NCBI GenBank assembly: GCA_017540175.1
Contig: JAFYBN010000034.1
Location: forward strand, 1 to 64,000
DNA from: Clostridia bacterium
Lineage (GTDB): Bacteria; Bacillota; Clostridia; Oscillospirales; CAG-272
Direction of reading: 5' to 3'
Length of the DNA stretch: 64,000 bases
Position numbers and translations under genes: made by a program. This document shows positions 35,930 through 44,067 of the stretch, piece by piece. Positions within the stretch are counted from its first letter, which is position 1. Each line of letters starts with the position of its first letter. The notes below the pieces were generated by a model, which had not been told where the DNA came from, did not search any database, and saw only the letters and a list, made by a program, of their open reading frames with translations.

Positions 35930-36175
35930 TCATCCTTCCCAGGGCCACGGCTCCGCGACCCAGCTCCACCTGTCCCCCGCGTTCGCGGAGCAGGAGGTCA
36001 GCATCCCGTATTTCGATTCGTACAGCCTCACGGCGTCGTCCCGCTCCCGGACCGCGTTCCGGCGGACGCTCAGCGCCTTTTGGCAGCGCGGATGGGTGTC
36101 GAGGTACAGAGCCGTTTCCTGAATGATGAAGTTCGCCGTCCGGATGCGGCCGAGCAGCATTCTCTGTTCGTTCAT
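35930..36175 (-). CDS. cotJB: Spore coat protein CotJB
   Basis: An 81-residue protein with the CotJB pattern: an RIRTANFIIQETALYLDTHPRC-like helix pair early, then VRERDDAVRLYESKYGMLTS, and a Trp-rich C-terminus (WSWVAEPWPWEG) that matches the family. The ATG with AAGGAGG five bases upstream was preferred to an extension of 17 codons. It sits 10 bases after cotJA and 9 before cotJC. In Bacillus it is needed for CotJC assembly into the coat. Confidence 0.93.
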   Translation of the reverse strand: MNEQRMLLGRIRTANFIIQETALYLDTHPRCQKALSVRRNAVRERDDAVRLYESKYGMLTSCSANAGDRWSWVAEPWPWEG

Positions 36176-36185
36176 TGCGTCCTCC

Positions 36186-36554
36186 TTATCGTCCGCATCC
36201 GCGGCAGAACGGAAGGTCGAGTTCACGGAACAGCGTGCCCCGCGCGAGGGCTTCTTCGCCGTCGTACAGTGCGTCGAATTCCTGATCGGGGGCGTAGACC
36301 ATCGCGAGCGGATACCCGCTCAGATTCCCCGCGGCGGCGCAGGGTCCCTCCGCGGCCGCGCGCATTTCGGCGTCAAGCCGCGCTTCCCCCGATTCGTCGC
36401 CGTCCCGCGTCATCCACGCGGCAGCCCGGTCGCGCGGCGGGGTGAGGGGGTCGGAGATCCCGGCGCCGCGAAGCCCGGGGAGGCCGCGGACGCCGCTGTC
36501 CCGACCGGCTCTGCCCGGCCCCGGACCGAAGCCGCGGTTGTTTCTGTTGTCCAT
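36186..36554 (-). CDS. cotJA: Spore coat-associated protein CotJA
   Basis: A 122-residue protein. The C-terminal third carries the CotJA signature (a PLAMVYAPDQEFDALYDGEE-like stretch followed by ARGTLFRELDLPF). The first 70 residues form a Gly/Arg/Pro-rich disordered extension longer than usual for the family, ending in two Cys residues near the C-terminus (CRGCGR). The ATG has GGAGGG. As first gene of cotJABC it should be under mother-cell control; a -10-like CATATACT on the minus strand (36640-36647) fits sigma-E weakly, but no matching -35 was found. Confidence 0.9.
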   Translation of the reverse strand: MDNRNNRGFGPGPGRAGRDSGVRGLPGLRGAGISDPLTPPRDRAAAWMTRDGDESGEARLDAEMRAAAEGPCAAAGNLSGYPLAMVYAPDQEFDALYDGEEALARGTLFRELDLPFCRGCGR

Positions 36555-36687
36555 ATTTTCCCTCCGGTTGATTCTCGAAGACGGGTGGGGAAGCCGCCGA
36601 GCACCGCGGGGCTCCCTTTCCGCTCCCGTCTTCCTTCCGAGTATATGCGCCGCCCTCCCGCTCCGACACGGTTTTTCGCCGCGCCGC

Positions 36688-36716
36688 TTGCATTCCGGCG
36701 CGGAATGTGCTATACT
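36688..36716 (+). promoter_or_regulatory. Sigma-A promoter of rnhA
   Basis: TTGCAT-N17-TATACT, 35 bases before the ATG. Confidence 0.65.
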
Positions 36717-36751
36717 CTCTGAGAGAGAAAAATCCGCAGAGGAGGGACGGC

Positions 36752-37303
36752 ATGCGGAAAGTTGAGATTTATACGGACGGCTCCTGTCTCGGCAATCCCG
36801 GACCGGGCGGATGGGGCGCGGTGCTCGTGTACCGCGGCACGGAGAAGGAGCTTTCGGGAGGGGAGGCAGAGACCACGAACAACCGCATGGAGCTGACCGC
36901 CGCCATCGAGGCGCTCTCTGCCCTGAAATTCCCGTGCGAGGTGACGCTGACGACCGATTCCCGCTATCTCTGCGACGGCATGGGAAAGGGCTGGGCGCAC
37001 AACTGGCGGGAAAAGGGATGGAAAAGAGCGGACAATTCGCCCGCTCTGAATCCCGATCTGTGGGAAAAGCTGCTTGATTTGTGCGATACGCACGAAGTGC
37101 ACTTCGTCTGGGTCAAGGGGCACGCCGGACACCCCTACAACGAACGGTGCGACGAAATGGCGCAGGCGCGCGCCGCGGAGTCCGGACGGACGGGCAAGGG
37201 GGCTGCCGGACCGGAGAGCGGACAGCCGCCCGTATCGCCGGAAGCATCGCCGCCCGCATCGCCGGATGCGGCGGAGAGCGGACAGGAGGACGCGCAAGCA
37301 TGA
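36752..37303 (+). CDS. rnhA: Ribonuclease HI with disordered C-terminal tail
   Basis: A 183-residue enzyme removing RNA from RNA-DNA hybrids. Catalytic acids are Asp in [15 protein letters not shown] (about residue 8), Glu in [13 protein letters not shown] (about 46), Asp in [11 protein letters not shown] (about 68) and Asp in ERCDEMAQA (about 131), with the flexible His loop in [12 protein letters not shown]. The last 45 residues are Ser/Pro/Glu/Gly-rich with a repeated ESGQ..SPEASPP pattern and are absent from typical RNases HI. The start has GGAGGGACGGC. The DUF1294 gene starts within its stop codon (ATGA). Confidence 0.95.
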   Translation: MRKVEIYTDGSCLGNPGPGGWGAVLVYRGTEKELSGGEAETTNNRMELTAAIEALSALKFPCEVTLTTDSRYLCDGMGKGWAHNWREKGWKRADNSPALNPDLWEKLLDLCDTHEVHFVWVKGHAGHPYNERCDEMAQARAAESGRTGKGAAGPESGQPPVSPEASPPASPDAAESGQEDAQA

Positions 37304-37581
37304 GTACGGAAAGGATCATCCTCTTTTCGTGGCTTGCCGTGATCTCGCTCATCGCTCTCATCGTCACGGTGTCGGATAAAATCCGCGCGAAAGGACATAA
37401 GCGCCGCGTGCGGGAGCTGACCCTGTTCGCGCTCGCGGGGCTGGGCGGCTCGGCGGTCATGCTTCTCACGATGCTCATCATCCGACACAAGACGAAGCAT
37501 GTGAAATTCATGCTCGGGCTGCCCATCATCATGGTGATGCAGGCGCCGGTTCTGTATTGGCTTTTGACCCGTCTGCCCTGA
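37300..37581 (+). CDS. DUF1294 small membrane protein
   Basis: A 93-residue protein with three hydrophobic segments (about 5-25, 40-60, 70-90) and the DUF1294 motif [17 protein letters not shown]. Its function is unknown. The ATG overlaps the rnhA stop (ATGA) and has AGGAGG inside the rnhA tail, so the two are coupled. Its last 53 bases overlap the end of the convergent comEC gene. Confidence 0.85.
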   Translation: MSTERIILFSWLAVISLIALIVTVSDKIRAKGHKRRVRELTLFALAGLGGSAVMLLTMLIIRHKTKHVKFMLGLPIIMVMQAPVLYWLLTRLP

Positions 37582-39874
37582 ACCCGAACGTCAGGCGGCA
37601 CGGTTCTCCGCCGAGGGGAATCAGATGGGAGCCGAGCGCGGCTTTGGTTTCCTCTTCCATGAATGCGAGCGCGTCCGCGGACGCGAAAACGGCCTTCGGC
37701 TCATGATCGAACGTGAGCACGAAGGTTTTTTTGTACACCGGGCTGTGGCGTCCGAGAATGAGGATGTCCGCGCTCAAGGCGGCGTCCGCCGCGGTTGGAG
37801 ACTCGGAAAACGAGGAGGAGACGAGCGCGAGCCGCTGTGCGGGGAGATCGAGCAGAGCGCCCGAGACCGGATGGGTCGAGCGGGAGAGCGTCGCCCGCGG
37901 CAGGATCGTGAGCCCCACGCCGTGGAAGTCCGCGGTCTCTCCTGACGAAACGACGAGCACTTCGACGCCCGCTTCCCGCGCGGCGTCCTCGAGGGAGAGC
38001 AGGATGAGGCGTTCCTTTTCGTTTTGCGCTTCGGGCAGGATGACCGTGCGCACCAGCTCCCGCGCGCAGAGCTTTTCCACGAGCTGGCGGTGCTTCGCGT
38101 GCAGATGGGTGAGGGCGAGCGCGTCGATCTCTGAGACGCGCATCCGGCTCGCCTCCTCCGTCAGCAGATAGCCGAAGGAGGCGCTTCCGTCCGACATGTC
38201 GCAGAGCAGGACCTTTCCGTCCGCACGGAGTACGAACCCTTCGTTCTTTCCCTTTTCGGACGTGAGGTAGGTAAACGCCGTCGTGTTCTTCTGCGCGAGC
38301 AGAACGACGCCCGTGACGGCGAAGAACAGCGCGAGGAACGCGCCCGCTCCGGCGAGCAGGCATCGACGCGGTTTGTGCGCGAATAGGGGCGCGGCGAGCA
38401 AAAGCAGCGCGGCCGGAACGAGGAACAGCCCAGCCGCGGCGTACGAGGCGTTCAGAACGATGCCGCCCAGGGAAGAGAGCGAGGACGCGAGGTGGGAAAT
38501 CAGCCCGTACCCGGCGTTCATGAGGAACGCCGAAGGCGCGGCGAAAACGTAGAGGGGCGAGAGCAGAAGAACGATTGCCGTGAGATGGAGATAGACCGTC
38601 ACAAGCGGAATGAACACCGCGTTCGCGAGAACGGAGAGGAGGGGGATCTCGCCGAAATACAGCCAGATCAGGGGCAGGGTATTGAGCGTGATCCACGTCG
38701 AGAGGAGAAAGATCTCGAGGAAGTACCGGAGTATGCGGAGGGGTCCGCGCCCGAGTCCGAGCCCGGTTTTCTCGCGGATCCGGGCGAGCATCGCGGGGCG
38801 GGAGTTGAGATAGACGAGACAGGCGTAGGTCGCGGCAAAGGAAAGCTGAAGCCCGCAGTCGGCGGCGCTGAAGGGATTGACGACAACGAGAAGTGCGCCC
38901 GCCGCGGCGAACGCGTGAACGGGGTCACTGCGCCGCCGCACAAGCACGCCGAGCTGAACGAACAGGCACATGATCCCCGCGCGGAGCACGGACGGCGTCC
39001 CGCCCGCGATCACCATGAAGCACACGATCAGGACGCCGAGGATCCCGGCTCTCAGTCCGCGCTTCAGCTTCAGGGGCAGACGGCGGAGCAGAAGAGCGAG
39101 GAAGGTGATCAGAACGGAGAAATGGGTCCCGCTGATGACGAGCAGATGCCCCATCCCGATCCGGCGCATATCCCGCGCGAAGGAGTCCCCGATGCCCGAA
39201 CGGTCGCCGACGAGAAGCGCCGCACCGAGTCCGCCCGCTTCCTTTCCGCCGACGGCGACAAGGGTCGAGGCGAGGGAAGCCCTCAGATCCGTGACCGCGG
39301 CGGAAAGGGAAAAGCCCTCCCTCCGTCCGACGCGGGAAAAGGAGCCCTCCTCCCCTCTGAGAAAGATGCGCTCGGCGGAATAATTCTTTTTCGAGACGCC
39401 GCCGGACGAGGCGATTTCCGCGTACCGCACTTGACCGGAGATATAGTCCCCGAGCTCGTATCCCGCGTCCGTGTCAATGAGAACGACGGTCCCGCGGGGC
39501 AGGACGGCCGAGGAACGGATCTTCACACGGTACCGCGCGGAGTAGGAGACGGCGTACTCCGTCCCGACGATCTCCGCTTCGATCTCATCCTCTTGCCCGG
39601 CGCGGCTTTCGACGTAAGCGGCATACCCGTCCCACGCGGCAGCGGAGAGCAGTCCGGCGACGAGGACGGCGGAGAGGGAAAGCTTCGCCGCATAGCGGCC
39701 CGCGCGGGCACCTTCCTTTTCCGGGGCGGGGAGCAGGAGAAAAACGGTCAGGGCGGCAAGCGCCGCGGTGACGGCGATCATTCTCGTGAGAAAGGTCCCG
39801 GCGGCGAAGAAGCAGGAGGCAACGAAGAACGAAAGCAGCATGACGGCATACGGCTTGTTTTGGAACAGCTTCAC
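37529..39874 (-). CDS. comEC: ComEC/Rec2 family DNA-uptake channel with degenerate MBL domain
   Basis: A 781-residue membrane protein. An N-terminal OB-like extracytoplasmic domain (about 75-190) follows two TM segments. The competence domain holds the MGHLLVISGTHFSVLI motif (about 245) and about eight more helices. A C-terminal metallo-beta-lactamase-like domain runs from about 560. In most ComEC proteins that domain has an HxHxDH site; here it reads THLHAKH with Lys for Asp, and the later metal-binding Asp (usually GD) is replaced by SSS. Nuclease activity may therefore be lost. The start is GTG after AAGGAGGGGG; longer frames have no ribosome site. Its 3' end overlaps the DUF1294 gene by 53 bases. 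Confidence 0.9.
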   Translation of the reverse strand: MKLFQNKPYAVMLLSFFVASCFFAAGTFLTRMIAVTAALAALTVFLLLPAPEKEGARAGRYAAKLSLSAVLVAGLLSAAAWDGYAAYVESRAGQEDEIEAEIVGTEYAVSYSARYRVKIRSSAVLPRGTVVLIDTDAGYELGDYISGQVRYAEIASSGGVSKKNYSAERIFLRGEEGSFSRVGRREGFSLSAAVTDLRASLASTLVAVGGKEAGGLGAALLVGDRSGIGDSFARDMRRIGMGHLLVISGTHFSVLITFLALLLRRLPLKLKRGLRAGILGVLIVCFMVIAGGTPSVLRAGIMCLFVQLGVLVRRRSDPVHAFAAAGALLVVVNPFSAADCGLQLSFAATYACLVYLNSRPAMLARIREKTGLGLGRGPLRILRYFLEIFLLSTWITLNTLPLIWLYFGEIPLLSVLANAVFIPLVTVYLHLTAIVLLLSPLYVFAAPSAFLMNAGYGLISHLASSLSSLGGIVLNASYAAAGLFLVPAALLLLAAPLFAHKPRRCLLAGAGAFLALFFAVTGVVLLAQKNTTAFTYLTSEKGKNEGFVLRADGKVLLCDMSDGSASFGYLLTEEASRMRVSEIDALALTHLHAKHRQLVEKLCARELVRTVILPEAQNEKERLILLSLEDAAREAGVEVLVVSSGETADFHGVGLTILPRATLSRSTHPVSGALLDLPAQRLALVSSSFSESPTAADAALSADILILGRHSPVYKKTFVLTFDHEPKAVFASADALAFMEEETKAALGSHLIPLGGEPCRLTFGFRADGSKANTEPAPASP

Positions 39875-39959
39875 GGTCTTCCCCCTCCTTCTCTGCGGCA
39901 TCTGCTTCATCATACCACATTCCGGGGAAAATGTACAGGGGTGAATGCGAATTCTGGGT

Positions 39960-40247
39960 TCAGAGAAGATCTTCGAGCACGTCGAACAAAGTGCACGGCG
40001 TGACAAGCCCCCGCGTGACGGCGTCGAAAAGGCGGACGGCGCGGGTACGGGAGCGTGTGACGTCGCAGGCGAACGCGCTGTCCGCATACCCGGGCGAGCT
40101 GATGCGCACGGCGATCGAATAGGCGTGCTCGCCGCGCACGGAGAGCTTCCGACGGTACAGGGCGTACGTGAGGTGAAAGCCGAAGGCGTCCGTCTCCCAT
40201 GCCCGGAGCAAAACGCCCGCGTTCGAAGGGATCGGTTCGGTGATCAT
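39960..40247 (-). CDS. DUF6514 family protein
   Basis: A 95-residue protein whose pattern LTYALYRRKL...YSIAVRI...DVTRSRTRAVRLFDAV ending in GLVTPCTLFDVLEDLL fits the DUF6514 family of Clostridia, for which no function is known to me. The ATG after AAGGAAAACATC was chosen; an upstream ATG pair 15 codons earlier lacks a ribosome site. It lies 85 bases upstream of comEC on the same strand and may be co-transcribed. A minus-strand -10-like TATGAT is near 40288. Confidence 0.65.
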   Translation of the reverse strand: MITEPIPSNAGVLLRAWETDAFGFHLTYALYRRKLSVRGEHAYSIAVRISSPGYADSAFACDVTRSRTRAVRLFDAVTRGLVTPCTLFDVLEDLL

Positions 40248-40622
40248 GATGTTTTCCTTCTTTCCGGTGGATTCGATGGTCGATTCCATCATACCACGTC
40301 TTTTTCGCCGAATCTGAATTTTTGCGCCCGAAAACGTTTATCGCATAAACAAATCGTGCCGGAACACAGAATCTTGACGCCGTTTTGCGCCGGGCAACAA
40401 GATCGAGTGGGCGGGGCTGCGAAAAAAATCACGTTTTCGCCCGAAAAATTGCGTCGCGCGCCCGCTGTGGGGGAATTATGAAAAAACGGGGGACGCGCTT
40501 CAAAAATACCTTTCGGTTTCAGTCCCCCCGGATTTTTTCTCTTTTTTCGGAAAAACCGTTTCCATTTTCTCCCGTCTATGGTATAATAGGACGAAATCTT
40601 TTGTCGATAGCGGAGGTGCTCC
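40248..40622. other. Intergenic stretch with a promoter only
   Basis: About 375 bases without a convincing gene. A short open frame from 40479 has no ribosome site and overlaps the downstream promoter. The region is AT-richer than its flanks, and a -10 box for the SGNH hydrolase gene lies near its right end. Confidence 0.6.
40582..40587 (+). promoter_or_regulatory. -10 box upstream of the SGNH hydrolase operon
   Basis: TATAAT 36 bases before the ATG. The -35 position 17 bases upstream reads TTTCCA, a poor match, so activation or weak expression is likely. Confidence 0.5.
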
Positions 40623-41279
40623 ATGCTTATTCAGAACGGTGACCGAATCGTATTCACCGGGGACTCGGTGACGGACGCGGGGCGGGGAAGACCCGTCGGC
40701 GAGGGCCTGCACGCGGGCGTCGGAGACGGATATGTGCGTCAGATCGAGAACATTCTGAACGTGCTTTATCCCGACTGGACGATCTGGATTTCCAACACCG
40801 GCTCCAGCGGCGATACCAGCCGCTCCCTCAAGGCCCGCTGGCAGAACGACGTGATGAACCTGCATCCCGACTGGGTGAGCCTCATGATTGGCGTGAACGA
40901 CGTCTGGCGGCAGTTCGACTCCCCCGGCGTCCTCTCATCCCACGTCTACCCGGACGAATACCGCGAGAATCTGTGCGAAATGCTCGAGCGCACCCTGCCC
41001 GCGGTCAAGGGCGTCATTCTCATGTCCCCCTATTATATGGAGCCCTGCCGGGAGGACCGGATGCGCGCGATGATCGACTCGTACATCCGCATCTGTGAGG
41101 AGACCGCGAAGAAATACAACTGCCACTACGTGAACACGCAGACGGCGTTCGACGAATACCTCCAGTACCGGCATTCGTCCTATATCTCGTGGGACCGCGT
41201 GCACCCCGGCCACATCGGTAGTCTGCTCATCGCGCGGGAATTCATCAAGGCGATCGGGGTCGACCGCTCGCTGCTCTGA
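40623..41279 (+). CDS. SGNH/GDSL hydrolase
   Basis: A 218-residue esterase-type enzyme with all four blocks: Ser15 in FTGDSVTD, Gly in NTGSSGDTS (about 62), Asn in IGVNDVW (about 89), and Asp191-His194 in SWDRVHPGH. It is cytoplasmic, with no signal peptide. This type is common as a carbohydrate acetyl esterase or rhamnogalacturonan acetylesterase-like protein. GGAGGTGC precedes the ATG. It is followed after 32 bases by the isomerase-DUF6807 fusion, so deacetylation of a sugar before further processing is a reasonable guess. Confidence 0.85.
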   Translation: MLIQNGDRIVFTGDSVTDAGRGRPVGEGLHAGVGDGYVRQIENILNVLYPDWTIWISNTGSSGDTSRSLKARWQNDVMNLHPDWVSLMIGVNDVWRQFDSPGVLSSHVYPDEYRENLCEMLERTLPAVKGVILMSPYYMEPCREDRMRAMIDSYIRICEETAKKYNCHYVNTQTAFDEYLQYRHSSYISWDRVHPGHIGSLLIAREFIKAIGVDRSLL

Positions 41280-41311
41280 GACAGCCGCACAACGAACGGG
41301 AGGAGAAGATC

Positions 41312-43204
41312 ATGATCAAGATTTGCTGCTGCATCCCCGGCGGTTCTCTCATGCCCGAGGGCGAACAGACCGTGCCTGAGTCCCCTGCCGAACAAATTGT
41401 ATCGAAATGCCGGTACCTGCTTGAGCTCGGCTACGACGCGACGGAGTGCACGGGCGGCATGCTCTCTGCGCTCGGCGCACAAGAGCTGGACGAACTTGTG
41501 CGCGAAAACGAAAAAAGCTCCCTCGGCCTTGTCGCGGTGAACAGCCTCTTTCCCGGGGACTGGAAGCTCGCCGACCCCGACGCGGACCATACGCCCTATC
41601 TCGAACGCTTCCGGAAGATCTGCTCCGCGATGGAGCGGCTCGGCGTCCCCTACGCCGTTTTCGGCAGCGGCGGCGCGCGGCGCATCCTCGACAAGCCGGG
41701 CAGCCTCGAGGCGCTGAGATCCTTCCTGACCGACGCCGCCGACATCGCCCGGGCGCACGGCGTGACGATTTTGATCGAGCCGCTCAGAAGACAGGAAACC
41801 AATGTCTTCGTCACCGTGCCGGAGAGCGGGGATTTCGTGCGCGAGGTCGGGCATCCGAACCTCCGCCTTCTCTGCGACGCCTTCCACATGGCGACCGAAG
41901 AGACCCCGCCGCTCGCCGCGGCGCGGTATCTCGATCTCGTCGATCACTGCCACGTCGCCGAAGCGCCGAACCGGACGCCCCCGGGCTCCGACGGCGGCAC
42001 CGGCTATCTCCGCGCGTTCGCGTCCGAGCTTCTGACCGGCGGGTATGACGGCGCGGTCTCGGCCGAATGCGGCTTCAAAAACTTCCGCGAGGACGCGAAA
42101 AGCATTCTCGCGTACCTGAAAAAGATCCTTGTCAAAGCGGACACCGTATCCGTCGTCCCCGTCCGCGATCTGATCGAGGAACCCGTTTTCCTCATGCCGG
42201 AAACGGGCGTCGTTCCGGCGACCATCACCTCGGCGGCCGCGCCGGACGGGACCCTGTTCCCTGCGGCGGAGAAGGACGGCGGCGCGCTCGTCGTGCTGAC
42301 GGCGAAAAAGGGAGAAAAGCTCACCCTCACGCTCGGCATGAAAAACGCGGGCAACGCCCCGCGGCTCTCCTCCCGCTCGGACGGCGGCCAGGACGTGACA
42401 ATCGGCGGGGAGCCCTTCGGCTCGTACCGGTGCGATGAGACGCTTCCGAAGCCCTTTTTCGGCCCCGTGACGGATGGCGCGGGGAACGTCTTCACGCGCC
42501 CCGATCTGCATCACCGTGAACATCCGCACCAGCGCTCCGTTTTCGTCGCCGTCGGGGACGTGAACGGCGTCGATTGCTGGAACGAGACGCCCGGCCACGG
42601 ATTTGTGAAAAGCGAAGGCGTCCGGGACGCGCAGGTCACCGCTTCGTTTGCCTCGTTCCGCGTGAAGAACCTCTGGACGGACGGTGAGGGCAACCCCCTG
42701 CTCACCGAATCAACCCGCTATACCGTCTACGCGCAGTCCGACGCGTGCCGCGCCCTCGATCTCGAAATCACGTTCCGCGCGGATCACGGCGACGTCACGT
42801 TCGGCAGAACGAAGGAAGCGGGTCCCCTCGGCATCCGCCTGCGTGACGAACTGAGAGCCGACATCGGCGCGGGCAGGCTTGCGAATTCGTGGGGCGGCGA
42901 AGGCGAGGACGAATGCTGGGGCCGCTCGGCGGAGTGGTGCGATTATTACGGCGAGCCGGACGGGATCGGTCCGATGGGCGTGACCGTTTTCGACAGCGAG
43001 AAAAACGAGCGGCACCCGACCGCGTGGCACATCCGCTCCTACGGGCTGTTCGCGGCGAACAACCTCTATTTCAAGGGCGGGCTGACGATCCCCGCGGGGC
43101 AGAGCCTGACCTACCGCTTCCGCATCCTGTTCCGCCGCCGGCCCATGACGCGGGAAGAGATCGCGGACCGATACGTCGTTTATACGCTCCGCCCGCTCGC
43201 GTAA
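41312..43204 (+). CDS. Fusion: sugar isomerase/epimerase TIM barrel plus DUF6807 (PmoA-like) domain
   Basis: A 630-residue two-part protein. Residues 1-275 are a xylose-isomerase-like TIM barrel with ELGYDATECTGGML (about 34), a TILIEPLRRQETN segment (about 150), LLCDAFHMATEE (about 188), DHCHVAEAPNR (about 212) and a final AVSAECGF (about 248) supplying metal ligands. After a linker, residues about 330-630 form a DUF6807/PmoA-family beta-rich domain with HHREHPHQRSVFVAVGDVNGVDCW (about 395), ESTRYTVYAQSDACRALDLEI and DYYGEPDGIGPMGVTVFD. The two families usually occur as separate proteins beside each other; I am not aware of this fusion being described. GGGAGGAG precedes the ATG. The context is a likely sugar-modifying operon. 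Confidence 0.78.
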   Translation: MIKICCCIPGGSLMPEGEQTVPESPAEQIVSKCRYLLELGYDATECTGGMLSALGAQELDELVRENEKSSLGLVAVNSLFPGDWKLADPDADHTPYLERFRKICSAMERLGVPYAVFGSGGARRILDKPGSLEALRSFLTDAADIARAHGVTILIEPLRRQETNVFVTVPESGDFVREVGHPNLRLLCDAFHMATEETPPLAAARYLDLVDHCHVAEAPNRTPPGSDGGTGYLRAFASELLTGGYDGAVSAECGFKNFREDAKSILAYLKKILVKADTVSVVPVRDLIEEPVFLMPETGVVPATITSAAAPDGTLFPAAEKDGGALVVLTAKKGEKLTLTLGMKNAGNAPRLSSRSDGGQDVTIGGEPFGSYRCDETLPKPFFGPVTDGAGNVFTRPDLHHREHPHQRSVFVAVGDVNGVDCWNETPGHGFVKSEGVRDAQVTASFASFRVKNLWTDGEGNPLLTESTRYTVYAQSDACRALDLEITFRADHGDVTFGRTKEAGPLGIRLRDELRADIGAGRLANSWGGEGEDECWGRSAEWCDYYGEPDGIGPMGVTVFDSEKNERHPTAWHIRSYGLFAANNLYFKGGLTIPAGQSLTYRFRILFRRRPMTREEIADRYVVYTLRPLA

Positions 43205-43220
43205 ACGCACCGTGAAGCCC

Positions 43221-43694
43221 ATGAAAAAGAAAATCATTACGCTCGCCGCGCTGTGGCTCGCCATCGCCGCGGTCTGGATCGGCGGGTTCGCGTGGCAGGC
43301 GCATCTGCTTCGGGCGGGGGAAAGCGATCCCTCCGCAGAGGGGGCGGCACAGCGCGCCGCCTCGAGCGCCGATCCCGCGGAGCCGGTCATTTATACCGTC
43401 CCGGAAAACGAAACGAAAACCGACGGCGGCGGGGCCGATCAGTCGTCAGCAGCGCCCGCAGCGTCCGCAGTGCCCGCGGCATCCGCGGAAGAGGTGCCGG
43501 AGGGGACCGACGGGGATCGCCCGGGCGAGGCGGAGGCCGGCACGGTTTATGTCGTGAACAGCAAAACCAAAAAGATCCACCTCCCCGACTGCTCCTCCGT
43601 CAAGGATATCAAGGCGGAGAACCGCACGGAAACGTCCGATCCCGACGCCCTGATCGCCGAGGGATACGCGTGGTGCAAGCGGTGCCACGGATAA
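43221..43694 (+). CDS. Membrane-anchored protein with Ada-like zinc-binding domain
   Basis: A 157-residue protein: one N-terminal TM anchor (about 5-25), an Ala/Pro/Glu/Asp-rich linker (about 30-105), and a C-terminal VYVVNSKTKKIHLPDCSSV...GYAWCKRCHG module. That module has three Cys and one His in the order His-Cys...Cys-Cys and resembles the Ada-type metal-binding fold often found at the end of secreted nucleases and ComEC-like proteins. The function is unknown. No ribosome site is visible; the ATG at 43221 was preferred to the GTG at 43212. It follows the fusion gene by 16 bases. Confidence 0.7.
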   Translation: MKKKIITLAALWLAIAAVWIGGFAWQAHLLRAGESDPSAEGAAQRAASSADPAEPVIYTVPENETKTDGGGADQSSAAPAASAVPAASAEEVPEGTDGDRPGEAEAGTVYVVNSKTKKIHLPDCSSVKDIKAENRTETSDPDALIAEGYAWCKRCHG

Positions 43695-43702
43695 CGTGTT
43701 TC

Positions 43703-43731
43703 GCATATTCGGCGCCTCCCCCGCATACGCT
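43703..43731 (+). promoter_or_regulatory. Sigma-E-like promoter upstream of ymxH
   Basis: GCATATT-N14-CATACGCT. The -35 matches the Bacillus sigma-E pattern (G/T)(A/C)ATATT at every position, and the -10 matches CATACAnT at six of seven defined positions. Start of transcription would be near 43738, leaving a short leader of about 12 bases that begins with the ribosome site. Confidence 0.6.
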
Positions 43732-43749
43732 CCCCCGGGAGGTGGCGCC

Positions 43750-44013
43750 ATGACCTACAATGAACTCAGAGAAAAGGACGTGATCGACGTCTGCTCCGGC
43801 AAGCGGCTGGGCACGGTCGACGATCTGAGCTTCGATACGGACTGCGGGCGGATCACCGGGATCACGGTCTGCCCGCATCTCTTTGCCCTGTCGAAGAAAT
43901 CCTCTGTCCGCGTCCCCTGGCGGGACATCGTCTGCGTCGGGGAAGACGCGATCCTTGTGAAGACGCCGCGGGAGGACGGGAAAAAAGATGGAAGCCCGAT
44001 CAATAAGTGTTAA
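43750..44013 (+). CDS. YlmC/YmxH family sporulation protein (PRC-barrel)
   Basis: An 87-residue PRC-barrel-like protein. MTYNELREKDVIDVCSGKRL, a GRITGITV strand and VPWRDIVCVGEDAILV fit the YlmC/YmxH group. It is annotated as sporulation-related; its molecular role is unclear. The start is the ATG with GGGAGGTGG; 18 in-frame codons upstream were rejected because they overlap the sigma-E-like promoter. That promoter supports mother-cell expression. The gene lies just before rpsB, separated by a hairpin that overlaps the rpsB promoter. Confidence 0.85.
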   Translation: MTYNELREKDVIDVCSGKRLGTVDDLSFDTDCGRITGITVCPHLFALSKKSSVRVPWRDIVCVGEDAILVKTPREDGKKDGSPINKC

Positions 44014-44030
44014 TAAAGTGTAAATTTATC

Positions 44031-44056
44031 GCCCGCTCTTGTATTCGGAGCGGGCA
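44031..44056 (+). terminator. Hairpin after ymxH, overlapping the rpsB -35 box
   Basis: An 8-bp stem GCCCGCTC/GAGCGGGC with the rpsB -35 hexamer in its loop. It has no T run, so termination of ymxH transcripts here would be partial. Confidence 0.45.
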
Positions 44057-44067
44057 TGTGTTATAAT
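44039..44067 (+). promoter_or_regulatory. Sigma-A promoter of rpsB-tsf with a long leader
   Basis: TTGTAT-N17-TATAAT. The leader to the ATG is about 190 bases and starts with a TTGTGTG/CACACAA hairpin (44073-44093), as expected for an autoregulated ribosomal protein leader. No known riboswitch core was recognised. Confidence 0.65.

Noticed and set aside
40385..40642. Small plus-strand open frame before the SGNH gene
   Set aside because: No ribosome site, poor codon pattern, and it overlaps the promoter of the next gene.
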